Made by a program: the position numbers and the translations under genes | The notes under the pieces: generated by a model | The model's database searches: none | Told to the model about the DNA's origin: nothing | Seen by the model: only the letters and a program-made list of their open reading frames with translations | Origin: Symbiodinium natans | Taxonomy: Eukaryota; Sar; Dinophyceae; Suessiales; Symbiodiniaceae | Length of the DNA: 64,000 nucleotides | NCBI GenBank assembly: GCA_905221605.1 | Contig: CAJNDS010002611.1 | Coordinates: 278,202 to 342,201, forward strand | Direction: 5' to 3' | In this document: positions 1 through 10,910 of the stretch, in pieces | Position numbering within the stretch: the stretch's first letter is position 1 | How the letters are laid out: every line of letters starts with the position of its first letter

Positions 1-1149
1 AGGTATTACCACCTCTCCAAGTGCGGAGCAAGGCTGTCATTCTTGAAAAGCTTTAGTTCCATTGTTGACCTTGTTTCGTTCATGCCTTGGTTTATAGAGC
101 AAGTTGTGCCATATGATTTGCCAAACCTTCAATGTGTACGAGTGATTCGTCTTTTCCGATTGTTTAAGTCGAATTCGGTGATGAGTTCGGTTGATGTCAT
201 TGCCCGCGTGCTGTACTTCAATAGTGAAATACTGTGTGTGGCCTTCATGATCGATGCCATCCTCATTCTACTGACATCCACAGTTCTCTACTACATGGCA
301 CCGCCACCAGACACCCCAGGTGTTGAAGATGACTTCGAGTCGATACCTGCCACCATGTACTTGTCAGTTATGATGCTGACTGGCCAGGGTCAGCCCAGCG
401 GCCAGCTTCCTTGGTACACCAAGGCCATTGTGGTGGCCACGGCTGTGTTGGCCACAGCGCAGTTCGCCATCCCCGCTTCAATGCTGACATGGGGCTTCGA
501 ACAAGAAGCTGAGAGGCGCTTGCAGCGAAACCACGAATTGCAGGCAAAGCAACGGGATCGGATCTTGCTGGGCGATGCAGCCTGGAATGACGCAGTCGAA
601 ATCAGCAGCGCCAGCACAAGTGAGAGTGATGTCGGGCATGAATGGGCAGAATACGAGGCTGTTGTTGTTGGAAGCGACAGCGAGGAGGAGGGAGTGGAAG
701 CTTCCGGCAGCAGCTCTGCCCTCACTGCATCAGAGGCCGCGAGAATTGCCAAGATCTTCTCCACTCTGGATGCCGACGAGAACGGAACATTGGTCACTGC
801 TGAGTTGTGCCAGCTGTCCGGAGGCCGCGTGGATGGACAGAACTTAGCAGAAGTCTTGGATGCTGACAATGATGGCAAGACGTCGTCAAGCGAATTCCTG
901 GAGTGGCTTACTGGCATCAAAGGCAAGAATGTTCACGTTTTTAACATGGTCCTGACAGATCTGGAACAGTTGCGGCCGAAGAGAAAGCGTGAAGTTGACT
1001 CGGGCTCTTTGGATGCCCTGGCTGGCCAGGTTAGCGAGTTCGCGCAGCAGTTTCGTGACTTAGCCATGCAAGTGAAACAACTCAAGGACGAGCTCGCAGC
1101 TAAAGACGCCGAGCTAGATCAGTTGAGGGGCGAGTTGCGCCAGAAGTGA
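1..1149 (+). CDS. Voltage-gated (Kv-like) cation channel with EF hands, 3' part
   Basis: Reading frame 1 is open from the left edge to a TGA at 1147-1149 (382 residues), so upstream exons are missing. Residues about 13-34 (ending DLVSFMPWFIE) resemble a Kv S3 segment. S4 is CVRVIRLFRLFK near residues 45-56, with basic residues at roughly every third position. S5 is about 71-97, the pore loop about 114-130, S6 about 139-163. The pore reads SVMMLTGQGQPSG, so the usual TVGYG filter is replaced by LTGQG and selectivity cannot be assumed to be K+. Two canonical EF-hand loops follow: DADENGTLVTAE (257-268) and DADNDGKTSSSE (287-298), each with Asp at positions 1 and 3, Gly at 6 and Glu at 12. The tail (about 330-382) is heptad-rich coiled coil. 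Inference: a plasma-membrane or organelle channel gated by voltage and modulated by Ca2+. No intron is evident here. Confidence 0.85.
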   Translation, partial: RYYHLSKCGARLSFLKSFSSIVDLVSFMPWFIEQVVPYDLPNLQCVRVIRLFRLFKSNSVMSSVDVIARVLYFNSEILCVAFMIDAILILLTSTVLYYMAPPPDTPGVEDDFESIPATMYLSVMMLTGQGQPSGQLPWYTKAIVVATAVLATAQFAIPASMLTWGFEQEAERRLQRNHELQAKQRDRILLGDAAWNDAVEISSASTSESDVGHEWAEYEAVVVGSDSEEEGVEASGSSSALTASEAARIAKIFSTLDADENGTLVTAELCQLSGGRVDGQNLAEVLDADNDGKTSSSEFLEWLTGIKGKNVHVFNMVLTDLEQLRPKRKREVDSGSLDALAGQVSEFAQQFRDLAMQVKQLKDELAAKDAELDQLRGELRQK

Positions 1150-1466
1150 CGACAGTCCTGCCTCACTTTTTGCACGACGGTGGGCAGATGGATTCATTTA
1201 GCAGCGCAGGCGTGTGAAGAAAGGCAGGCAAAGTGAGTAGTGTACCATGGAGATCCATAGTTTGCCTTCCATTCATGTTCATTCTGTTGCCAATACCTCT
1301 TAAGGTCAGCCTTCGTCCTTCGAATGGCAGGCAAGCTTCTGTGGGCGCTGCGAGTTTCGGCAAGGCCCCGCCACGCTCAGCCGCGCATCTCTAAGGCTTA
1401 CGAAGGACACAATCTGCAATATTGGGCTCGGGATTGCACTCAGCAAAAGCTCGCCCATGTCCGCCC
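1150..1466 (+). other. Non-coding gap after the channel gene
   Basis: This gap lies between the channel stop codon and the first probable hydrolase exon. I see no reading frame with protein-like composition. It presumably holds the channel 3' UTR and the short intergenic spacer typical of tandem + strand dinoflagellate genes. Confidence 0.4.
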
Positions 1467-4400
1467 ATGTTTGCATTGTGGAGGTGCTTCTATCTGCTGG
1501 TGCGGCTTCTGCTCTACATCTTCCTGCTGTTGCCAGTGTTCGTCAGGGCGACAGCCTACTGTTCCTTGGCGCAAGGGCTGGGGCACGCTGCCCATGAATG
1601 CAACATTGATACACAGTCTGTAGACAACTCAAGTTATAAATTGCGCCATTGGCAGTTCTGTCAATTGATAATTGATGTCATAAGGTTTCTTGCACGTGCT
1701 CAAGAGATTCATGATGCAAGAAGCTGGCCACTAGGGCTGCTGCTGCTCCGACATGCGTATTGCTCAGCCCATATGCGCTGTGTTATGCTGTGTCGTGTAT
1801 TGGATGTCCTAGGCTGGCTGCATCCAAGCGTGTCCAATTTTGTACGTTATGGAGCGAAACGACGAAATTTAATGGCCACTTGGATCTGCAGGGCATCGGC
1901 GAAGAGGGCATACGTCATCGAACAATTCTCAGTACGTGCAACAGTTGCAAGCTACCCTGACGGGCACCGACTTTTCCACCCAGTGAATTGCTGTTGCCAT
2001 GCTGCAGAAGTTTCTGTTATCACACGGCCCTGTGAAATCTGAGGATGTCTACATGCTCAGGCTGCCGAGAGGGGCCGAGAGATGTTGACAGTTTCTTACT
2101 GGTTGCCGAGAGTGGAATTGCATGAGCAACATGCTCTAGTTCCAAGGGTTCAGTGCCAAGGCATGCTTGAACGACCAACTTGCTGTGGGAGTTGTTCATC
2201 GTCAGCAACAGAAAGCTCTGTAGCAAATGTTGTGGTCTTCAGAAGGCGAAAAGAACGAACGATACGCACAAATGAGCAAGCATAATGCAAGAGAGCGAGT
2301 GTGCGTCTTCCCGCGCGGTTCTACCAGGCTGAAGTACTTAGTATCGAGGGCTATGTCTATGTCAAGCTGCATGAACAAGACGCGCTGTCGCAAGCGTCCA
2401 TGCCCCTGCCCAAAAAGGTTCCATGTAGATGCATGAAGGCATTCGCAGATTCACAAGCGGCTGCTCATGCAAGGATTGCACTCTTGTGCCTGCACTGTGC
2501 AGGCAGGAGTTTCGTGACGCTGGGTCACAACCTGTGGCTCTGGCCCCCAGTGTCAGATAACAAGAACAGCATATTGCAATGGAGCATCGTTTTCTTCACC
2601 TTCAGCAAGCCTGTACGTGTCGGGTTTACTGTCGGCACGAGGTTGTGTTTTTTACGGGCGGAGTGTGGATCATTGGCTACAAGATGTGTCTTGGAAGCCT
2701 TCAGCGACGTACTGTGCAGATGTTGTGCGGGCCTGGGTAAGCTGCGCGAATGGGCCCAGAAGTTGAGGTGGGGAATGCTTATGGGTATGGTCCTTCAGCG
2801 TCTTGGCATTCTCCTTCTGGTTGCTCGGCTGGCGTGCAGATAGTTAATTAGTGGGGACCTCAGCTGGGTCTGGGCAGCTGTCGCAACCCGACATAAGGTT
2901 CCCGACTACAGGAACTTCCCGCAGGCCACTGGTGAGGAGATGGTGGAGGATGGGCTAGAGCAAGTTTCATTTTGCATGTTGCAAGCACATGGCAAGCCAC
3001 TGGGCAACGGGATGCAATGGGCCAGGATACATTGCTAGCTGTGCAGTGGTCGCTGGACCACTGTGAGGAATATGGTGGAGATCCGTCCAGGCACGAACAG
3101 CTCCATCAAAATGTCTAAGATCTCAAAGGTTCGAAGAGTTCCCAGAGGTTTGAAGTTGTACTTTACTATGCTGTACTCAATCTGCATCTGGGCTGAAGGC
3201 TCTTCCTCGTGGGACAATCGGCTGGCGCCCACTTGCTTTCAATGGCTCTACTGAAGAGGGCAAGCGAGGTGCCACACGGAGATCAAATCATGACCCAACA
3301 GAGGGAGAAGGTCAGATGAAGAAGTAGAAGAAGTTAGAAGTGGAGGAGGCGTGGGGGCGCTGCTCCGGTCTTTCCCTCAGGCCAAAGCATTGGCCAGCTC
3401 ACCCAGCATCCGCTGGCAGCCGAAGGCAAGAGCTGACGAATATTGACACAATCAGACATCATCAGGCAATCTTTTTGTTTGATTTGGTTTGTGTTCTTTC
3501 ATGTTTTCCCCACCCCTCGATCTCTGGGGCTGTTGCTGTAATATCGACTAGACAAGATGCATCAAAATAGGTTGAAAACATCCTGTAATTGTGCTTTAGT
3601 TTGCTGTGCTCCTGATGGTCCCACATGAATGGCCATTCCCCTGTGTGGCCTTTGTTTTTTTGGTGGGGCGGGAGGGGGGGGGAAGGTGACCGGCTGGGAA
3701 GTCAAACCAAGCAAAGCAAGGAGTTCCCGTCTCGTTCTTCCGTTCCAGGACATAGCAGCCTTTGTTGGGATCTCTGGGCCCTTCGACCTCGTGGATTTGA
3801 GCGATCACTTTCACAGTCGGGGATTGGATCGCCGTCTCTTGTCATCCATCTTCGAGGCTCGGATGAAAAAAGTAGCACAGTCTCGGACAGTCTCTGCTCT
3901 CGAAGTACACGGAAGTGAATGAAGCAGGGGCGGCTGGAAGATTTTTCCCCAACGCGATTGGTCACAGCTGATCGGGCACGTATGCTGCCTCCTGTGCCGT
4001 TTGCTGGCATTAGTATGCGTACAACTGCATATAGCATGGTTTGCCGACTGTAGCGCTCCGGTCTTGGAGAGCAGGCAGCTTTGCTTTGTCAGTCCAAATG
4101 CTGCAACTGCTCAGTCAGGAATGAATTCCTGAAACGCGATTACGGGCACCCGTGTTGCGAAGTTGCCTGTCCCGCAGAGGCTGCTTGTCCATGGCACTGC
4201 GGACACCAGCGTTCCATCTCGAAGTGCCATCGACTTCACCACGGCCCTTCAGGCAGCTGGAGCGGACGCTGACGTGAAGCTCTACCCAGGCCCCGAAGGC
4301 CCAAAGAATCTCAAAGGCTGTGTTGAGACGAAACGGTACGCAGAGTCAAGCAGTCAAGCAGTTCTCGCACTCGTTTTTTTGCTGAGCCTTGCCCAGGCAA

Positions 4401-4512
4401 GAGCCACACCGATCCCATCCTTGAAGACCCCATCGCTGGCAATGATCCACTCATTGAGGAGCACCTTCCATTGGGTCGAGGCAGAAGCAAACTTGAGTTC
4501 GAGAGACCCTGA
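1467..4512 (+). CDS. Isoprenylcysteine methylesterase-like alpha/beta hydrolase, multi-exon
   Basis: Exons read in order match the plant ICME/carboxylesterase fold. Probable exon 1 (1467-about 1545) starts MFALWRCFYLLVRLLLYIFL, a membrane segment. About 1829-1890 carries VRYGAKRRNLM (weak). 2642-2685 encodes VVFFTGGVWIIGYKM, the oxyanion region. 2768-2819 and 2898-2963 join as LGILLL|VPDYRNFPQ. 3047-3090 gives HCEEYGGDPSR, and 3199-3310 gives LFLVGQSAGAHL with nucleophile Ser at 3218-3220. 3749-about 3856 gives DIAAFVGISGPFDLVDL, 4079-about 4114 gives FVSPNAAT. About 4160-4289 gives LLVHGTADTSVP with Asp at 4202-4204. 4397 onward gives KSHTDPILEDPIAG with His at 4405-4407. Phases close across introns 2686-2767, 2820-2897, 2964-3046, 3091-3198 (GC), 3311-3748 and 4290-4396 (GC). 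Unresolved: the joint near 4115-4160, where an in-frame TGA (4130-4132) implies a tiny intron or a lesion, and the last exon. Family role: hydrolysis of a methyl or other ester at a membrane, possibly prenylcysteine methyl ester. Confidence 0.8.
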
Positions 4513-6600
4513 AAAGTCAGGAGTTGGCCTTCTTGGTGAAAAGCCATGACCCCAGACGAGCGGTTGCGCTCATCTGCGATTCTGCGGCGGACAAGGCTTG
4601 GCATGCTTGCTACATCTGGGCAGCAGAGAGAGGAACAGCTTTGCCGGAAGCTATGCGAAGAAACTTTGGAACCCAAAGAAACAATTCAACACACCACCGA
4701 ACCGGTCAGGATGTGGTGCATGACAAAGACTGTTCGGTAGGGCATCGAATGATGCCGTTGCCTGTGATTCGGCTGCTTGGTCAGGGTATTAATCCGTGAT
4801 GATCACTGATTGCTGCTTGAAGCCAGACATCAATCAATGACAAACCTTCATTCCTAAGGTTGGCTCGGATGGTCAACCCCTTTTGACCTTCCTCATGGCT
4901 CCTCGCAGAACGAAGTGGTGCATTGTGACGCAACTAGTTCTCGCGAAGGGTTGGTGTAGCTTCGCCGGAGCGACGATGCAATGAGATCATTGCAGCTGCA
5001 GCGACGCCTGCCAATGAAACGCAAACGCCTGCAATGAGTGCGGCCAGAGGTGATATTTGAGACTGCCAAGCAGTCTGGCTTGCCCCTGGCGCACGTGATC
5101 GACATTGATCTACGTATGTACGAGAATGTTTTGACTATATTGTTTAATGTTTGCACACCAGCTGTGATGTCAGAGTGTTCTGACAATGGGCCGGTCGAAG
5201 CGTCTTCATGCCTTGTGCGTGATGGTAAAAAAAGAGATTCTTGAAGCACGCAAATGGCTGGCCATCAGCCGCGGAACTGTTAACCCATACCAGTGTCGAT
5301 CCCGACCTTCGGACATTTCCCTAGTTTCATCCCCGCATTTTCTTTCGCTCTTGGTGAAGCGTGGCTGTCTGCACCTTCATCAGCCATGATGCCCCTGAGC
5401 TCGCTGAATAATGAAGCCTAAACAATCCTTTCAACTTCTCGAAGCTGTCAGCGACACCTGCAATGCCACTGAATGGTACTCGGATTCCGGCCAATCATGC
5501 TCCCGAAAGACAACCTATCAAGCACATCAACAACTGAGTAAGCCAATCAAGAATAAGTAGATGACGAGCAAATGTATTAAACAGAAGAAATGTATGTAGA
5601 CCAAGAGAAGAAGTACATCGCAGTAGAATATACAAACACAAACTCTCACAACCGCCCAAGTGCGTTTTGCAGATACCATCTACAAGATGGGCAGATGCAG
5701 GATAGCGTGATGTGTGAGCAAGTTTTGTTGTAAGTTGGTTTATCGTCGTTCCAGCTGTAAGTTACTTGTTATGTTGTGAGCCACAAGTTTGGAGAGTTTT
5801 TTGAAGTTCTTCTTGATGTTTGCTGTAGTTAGGTTAAGTTTCAGAGGAGTTTTAGGAAGCCCCCCAGGCCGCAGCAAAGACCTCAGCAGATTGAGTATCG
5901 CCGCGATGTCTCACTGGGATCTCTGGGGCTCTTGGCATTCGAGTAAAGCGAAACAAGCGATGCCCCCAACCCTCCCGAACGCCTCCAAGCGCCAGATGCC
6001 GGAACAGGGATGACCGACCACCTACTGTGCCCTCACCAATATATCCGCATGTTCGCATTGATCTAAAGGTCCTTGCCTGGATGTATGGGACACGGGGCAT
6101 TCACACCTTTAATGGTGTGTCGGCGAGTGCGCTTCGAACCGAACCGACAGTGTTAGAGACGAGATGAACAGCGGAATTTGAGTTGCCCTCGCATGACAGT
6201 GGCTGCAATCCGCACAGACAGGAAAGCAACGGCCTGATGCCTCAGCTGGTCAGTGACGAGAGCAGCGGCTCTCCTCGCTGTGCAGAGTCCGACATGAAAG
6301 GATTGCACAGGCGCAGCCCAGTTGGCAAGCCACGCGTGGGTTCATGCTGCCGGGGCGAATGCACACGCGCTTGCACCCGTGCAGCAGCCGACGCTGTGGG
6401 TGCACGCCACGTCCGACCGTAAGGAGGTTCATGAGTCCCATCGTGTGCCATCGAAGCCTCGAGCTCTGCGCTGCAGCGATGATCGAGCTAGAGCGCCTTG
6501 TGCGACTGCCCGCCACGCCTGCAGGGCCAGGTAATGTTGCCCACGCAGGATACGCTGGTCGGCGACGGCATAATCACACCCACGACCATCCACGACGCAA
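4513..6600 (+). other. Non-coding or unrecognised stretch
   Basis: About 2 kb with no exon I can support on either strand. Missing 3' exons of the hydrolase could lie in the first few hundred bases, but none shows the expected basic ICME C-terminus. Open frames here have no family motif and no convincing splice context. Confidence 0.35.
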
Positions 6601-6609
6601 GCTTGTTGG

Positions 6610-6807
6610 GCATTGTTGGGGTTCCTGCAGAGCATCGTTGGTTTGAGGATGTTTGAGGGCTTATACAATAAATTCATCACATACTCGTATCCAAAAAACA
6701 ACAAAAATGCGAACACGGTTGCCCAGTTCGTTGTGCTGGAGCTCGCCCAGATCACCCGACCGACGCCAGAAGCCCTTGTTTGCATCCAGCAGGAGGTGAA
6801 GCGATAA
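6610..6807 (+). other. Possible decayed coding fragment
   Basis: A short + strand frame reads with protein-like composition, including FVVLELAQITRPTPEALVC near its end, and stops at 6807. It lies just upstream of the retroelement graveyard and may be retroelement debris. No family recognised. Confidence 0.2.
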
Positions 6808-7215
6808 CTGTTGGATACGATGCGAGCACAGCCTTTTTCGCATATTTGTGCGGAATACTGCCGAATGATTTTACGACAGCATGCATACGAACAGCACCAG
6901 CAACTCAATGTGTTGCACGCCGTCGGTGCCCAACCTGCAACAGCACAACTCATCCAAGTTTCAAATCATGGACCAAACACACGTTTCATTTTCCACAGCT
7001 CGCAATGATGATTTTCTCCGTTCAGGCAGTGGCGCTGCAAGGGGTTTGTCAACTACGAAATTGATGTTTGTCCGAATGACAGCGCCTTTTTCGTGCGACA
7101 ACTGCCCGCGTCCTGAAAGTGACACCCACTGCCGCCGCCAGCATGTGCAGCGCCACGGCACGTGTAACGAAACCTGGGAGCTCAACTCGAGAAAATCGAA
7201 AACACAGCCATCCCA

Positions 7216-7411
7216 CGAGCAGCTGGCGGTCGACACGACCCTCGTCAGCGCTCTCGACTCAGTTGGCCGCCCAAGGCGTCACTGCGGTGCCGCCTTGGTC
7301 GTGCTTGCCGTCGGGCTTGGGAATGAGGCCATTCAGTTCATCCACCAGCTCGCCCGCGCTGGCGTGCAGTCTGCAGCCTGCAATGCCAGCATCGCAGCGT
7401 ATGTCGTGTAG
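7216..7411 (+). pseudogene. Retroelement C-terminal domain fragment (copy a)
   Basis: The frame reads QLAVDTTLVSALDSVG then ALVVLAVGLGNEAIQFIHQL, matching the domain that follows reverse transcriptase in the better-preserved copies at 10.7 and 12.1 kb (QLAIDTTIVSPVTRAG; FVVVGVEVGGRFGAEA). The expected E-G-G core is broken to GLGNEA and the upstream RT is absent. It is a 5'-truncated, decayed relic. The domain's conserved Asp (VD/IDTT) and Glu (VEVGG) suggest a nuclease-like fold, but that is inference. Confidence 0.6.
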
Positions 7412-7937
7412 ACCGCACGCTGGTGTTTCCATGGTGACGACAACGCATGTTGATGGGCAACCCCCGGCCTCGGTGACATCCTGCTGCCGAAGGCCCTGTG
7501 AGGCCCTGCGCTCCTGCCGCCATTGCCAGACACACCCACACACACAGAGTATTTGTGGTCTCCCAATAACCATTTCTTGTGACGAACATGGTATTGGGGG
7601 AGTCGAGGTTTCGGTGGCCTTAGGAACCTGAACAGGCCATGAGCGAATGTAAGCCTGCGAGGAATGCGAAACGCTCACATAGATGCACATGAATGGCTTC
7701 CAGCATGAAAACCTCGTTTGCAAGGAAAGGAAAGTGAGTCCACCAGCTACCCAACTTAGATCCAGGTGCAACTCTGTTAATCTGCAGGTGCGTTTGCACC
7801 CCAATATCACCTGGTCTTCGTTGGCCAGGACAGATGATATTGGTTCCTGGCCCCCTGCATGAAATGAGCTCAAGCGCACAACGGCAGTCAAGTCCTCCAA
7901 AAACCCTTAATTAGCTGTAGCTTAGAATCAGGGCTTC

Positions 7938-7962
7938 CACACACACACACACACACACACAC
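7938..7962. repeat. (AC)n microsatellite
   Basis: About twelve uninterrupted AC dinucleotides, a simple repeat beside retroelement fragments. Confidence 0.95.
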
Positions 7963-8119
7963 GTTGATGTTGCCTCGCTAACTTTCGCCAGGGGCAAGCG
8001 CACGCTGGCATGTGCCACGGGATGCCATTCAATGAGCATGTCCACACATGTTGCACAGTTGCACTTTCCTTGGGCTGGAGGTGGGCGGGAGGCCCACGGC
8101 AGAGACGGTCACATTCCTC

Positions 8120-8262
8120 TGCCTGCTCTCCAAGCCAGCGTCCACAGATGGACGGGTCTGTTGGCGGTGGCGGCGCAGCGCGCGTGCGCCTCGTCACTCC
8201 TTGAGCTCCCCCTTGTAAGCGCGGAGCAGGGCGAGGGCGACGCGCCTCCCTTGGGGGACCGG
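8120..8262 (+). pseudogene. Retroelement 3'-terminal fragment (copy b)
   Basis: The sequence encodes VHRWTGLLAVAAQRACASSL followed by LELPL, the extreme C-terminus of the same retroelement protein found at 12,360-12,440 (RWSGFLAVAAMRAYAASLLE in a shifted frame) and at 14,113-14,170 (WSGFLSVAAARSFAASLL). It stops shortly before a different retroelement begins at about 8,298, so the junction near 8,262-8,300 is an insertion boundary. Confidence 0.6.
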
Positions 8263-8297
8263 CTCGCGAGGCCGAGCTCGCGCTTCGCCCCCCGGCG

Positions 8298-9310
8298 TTG
8301 GAAGCCATCGACAGCCTGCGACGCGGAGCGCTGCCAACCACGAGTGAGATCGAGATCGTCCACAGGAGGGTGTCCAAGTCGGGGGGCTCCTACGTTCACC
8401 TAGGCCGCGAGATTACCCACAAATCGGCCAAGGGCCGCCGCCAACTGTTGGTGCACTTTCCTCATGACAAGCTCGTGAAGCACTTGCGCGCCCTCGGTGC
8501 GAGTTTGGGCATCAAGGCTGATGAAAAAGAGTTGGAACGCATCAACAAAGCTATGAAGGCCGCTGATAAAATCCATGCTGCGCCTGTCTGCGCCGCTAAG
8601 AGGGCATTCACTTCTGCTATGTCTGCCACGTCTAAAGCTGCTTACGGGTGGCTCAGCCGGGGGCTTGCTTTAAGTGTGGTCTCCAAACTTGAGGTGCGTC
8701 TCAAACGGGCGGGCTACAATCACCTCAACGCCTCGGTCCCCCTGGCCAAGCTGGTTGTAGGACATGCGCGAGAGTGCGTTTCACAGCAGGAATGCAGGCT
8801 CTGTCGGCAGCACATCGTGCAGTAAAGTTGTCAGGCGAGGCTTTGCTTGACTGGAACTGCACTGCAGGACCGGCAAAGCGACTAAGAAAATTTCTCTCTG
8901 GTCTGAACTGGAGAATTTCTAATGATTGGACCTGGGAGCACGCAAGCGAGCGTGTCAAGGTGTGTTTGGATCCTAGAGCTGCTGATTTTCAGGCCAGTTT
9001 CGACCAGCAGTCTCATGCTGTCAGGGAGAGCTGGAGAAGAATGCAGTGGAACAGGTTCCTCACCTCACGTAGAAGGGAAACTCCCCTTTTGGCTAACTTT
9101 CCTTATGACTCTGCCAGAGTAAGACGTGCTCGTGAAGTTGCGAAAACTGCAGGACTTCATGGCGTTGCTGTTATGACTGGGGCCCTCATTTCTCCGCAGT
9201 GTTTTGAGAAAATGAAGCGGGGAGAGCATGCTGATGCTGTCCCTTGCTCCTTCTGCGGTCATCAATCCGCGGACCTGCGACATGTGCTTTGGAGTTGCCC
9301 CAAGTGGCAC
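8298..9310 (+). pseudogene. Non-LTR retroelement (family 2): RT thumb/C-terminal part, frameshifted
   Basis: Two overlapping frames make one protein. 8298-about 8790 (frame 3) contains GREITHKSAKGRRQLLVHF and AFTSAMSATSKAAYGWL, which resembles the thumb region after the catalytic RT core. About 8774-9310 (frame 2) continues and ends with a Cys/His cluster, CSFCGHQSADLRHVLWSCP, typical of the C-terminus of many LINE ORF2 proteins. The change from frame 3 to frame 2 near 8757-8790 shows a +/-1 lesion. The catalytic RT core is missing upstream and is replaced by copy b, so this is a truncated dead copy. It joins directly to the next family at about 9,310. Confidence 0.65.
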
Positions 9311-10910
9311 CGAGGCACTTTACAAGCTCCCCCAGGTCGCTACGGAGTGCAACCCCCGCACCACTGTCCTGTCGGTTGACGCTGTCGGTGCGTTCGACCA
9401 TGTTTCCCGACAGGCCATGCTCGAGGGGTTGCGATCGCGGCCTCAGCTTGCTGCTCTCCTGCCATTTGCTCGCCAGTTCCGGCAGCGAGAGCAGTTAATT
9501 ACATCTGGACGGACGACGCGGGGACCGAGCACGAGGTCTTGCAATCGGAGGGCGGAGAGCAAGGTGACCCCCTGATGGCTGCGCTCTACGCAGTAGCTCC
9601 GCACCCCGCCCTCCACGATGTCGCGTTAGCGCTGCAGCCAGGCGAGGGTGTTTTGCCTTCCTCGACGATACTTATATCGTCGCTCGTGGACCGCGCGCGG
9701 GTCCAACTCTACCAAGGCAAGACCCGTGTTTGGAAAGGGGAAGGGGAGGAGACGCCGAACCTCGAGCTCTCCAACCAGACCCGAGCTCTGCTGCAGACAT
9801 CTGGGTTGGAGCATGGACCCTGCCCCGAGAACGCAAAGGCTCGTAGTGCTTGGCGTGCCGCCAACTGCGCCGCAGCCACTGCGCCGCAGCCACGATGTCC
9901 TCCTGCAGCGCATCCCCGCCCTCGGCGACTGGCAATCGGCGTGGCTACTGCTCCTTTTCTGCGCGTCGGCCCGCGCCAATTACTTCCTCCGCATGCTGCC
10001 GCCGCATTGCACCGCCGACTATTCCAGTGAGCATGATCACGCAATTGCCTCGTGTCTCGGCACTCTGCTCTTGGGGAGGAAGCGCCCGTGCTGTCGGCGG
10101 ATGCCCTCGCCACAGCGCGCTTTGGGGGGGTTGGGCCTGCGATCTGCAGCTTCCGGCGCGAACGCCGCTTACTGGGCCTTCTGGCAGGATGCCTTCCCTG
10201 TGTTACTCCAGCGTTTCCCCGCCGACACGCCGCAGCTACTAGCCTTGCCTCAATGCGCCACACGCAGGCATGCCGCCGGCCCTCGCTGCCGCCTGCGCGG
10301 CTGCAGCGCATGTCCGCGAGGCTGGTTTCCAAGCCCGGGGCGCCGGGGCCACACCGACCGCGCCGCGCCCGGCGCAGGGGGACGGCTGCCTGTGCGGCTG
10401 GCAGCGGGCGGCCGTCGCACGAGCGCGCCCTCGAGACGCACCTTTCTCACCTCGACCCTGCGTCCCGAGCACTGCTGCTATCGCAAGCTGGCCCCTATTT
10501 GGGCCGTGCGCTCACAGTTTTCCCTACGTCCGCAGCTGTTGCCCTGCCGCCCGCTCACCTCCTCTTGCGACGGCGCCCCACACTTGCCGTTGCAGAGGAC
10601 ACCTCGGGCGACCACCGCTCAGCTTGTGCACGTCTGGGGCTTCGGCGTCCAAAGCCCTCCCACCCGAGCATGCAGTTGCCCAGGTATGCCGGGAAGCAAC
10701 GTCAAGGTCGCCGACATGAACATCGATGTTCCTGTCAGCGACGCACGTTGCATTGAAATCGTGGCGAACGGCTTCCCCCTCTGGCACGGGGCACAACTCG
10801 CTATCGACACCACTATCGTCAGCCCGGTTACACGGGCTGGCCAGCCGGGCGCCGACGCTCGCCCCGGCGCATCCCGGCGCAGCAGTGCAGGCCGCCGCTC
10901 GCCGAAAGCG
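9311..10910 (+). pseudogene. Dinoflagellate non-LTR retroelement, unit 1 (decayed RT)
   Basis: Starts with ALYKLPQVATECNPRTTVLS and RT motif A, SVDAVGAFDHVSRQAML (about 9370-9420). The frame shifts near 9480, continues as GGEQGDPLMAALYAVA (about 9545-9600), and shifts again before a FAFLDD-like motif C at about 9650. Relative to unit 2, the stretch after motif C is shortened by several tens of codons. The C-terminal domain at about 10,700-10,900 reads DVPVSDARCIEIVANGFPLW then QLAIDTTIVSPVTRAG. At about 10,905 it runs straight into motif A of unit 2, giving a head-to-tail arrangement. Several frameshifts make it inactive. Confidence 0.75.
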
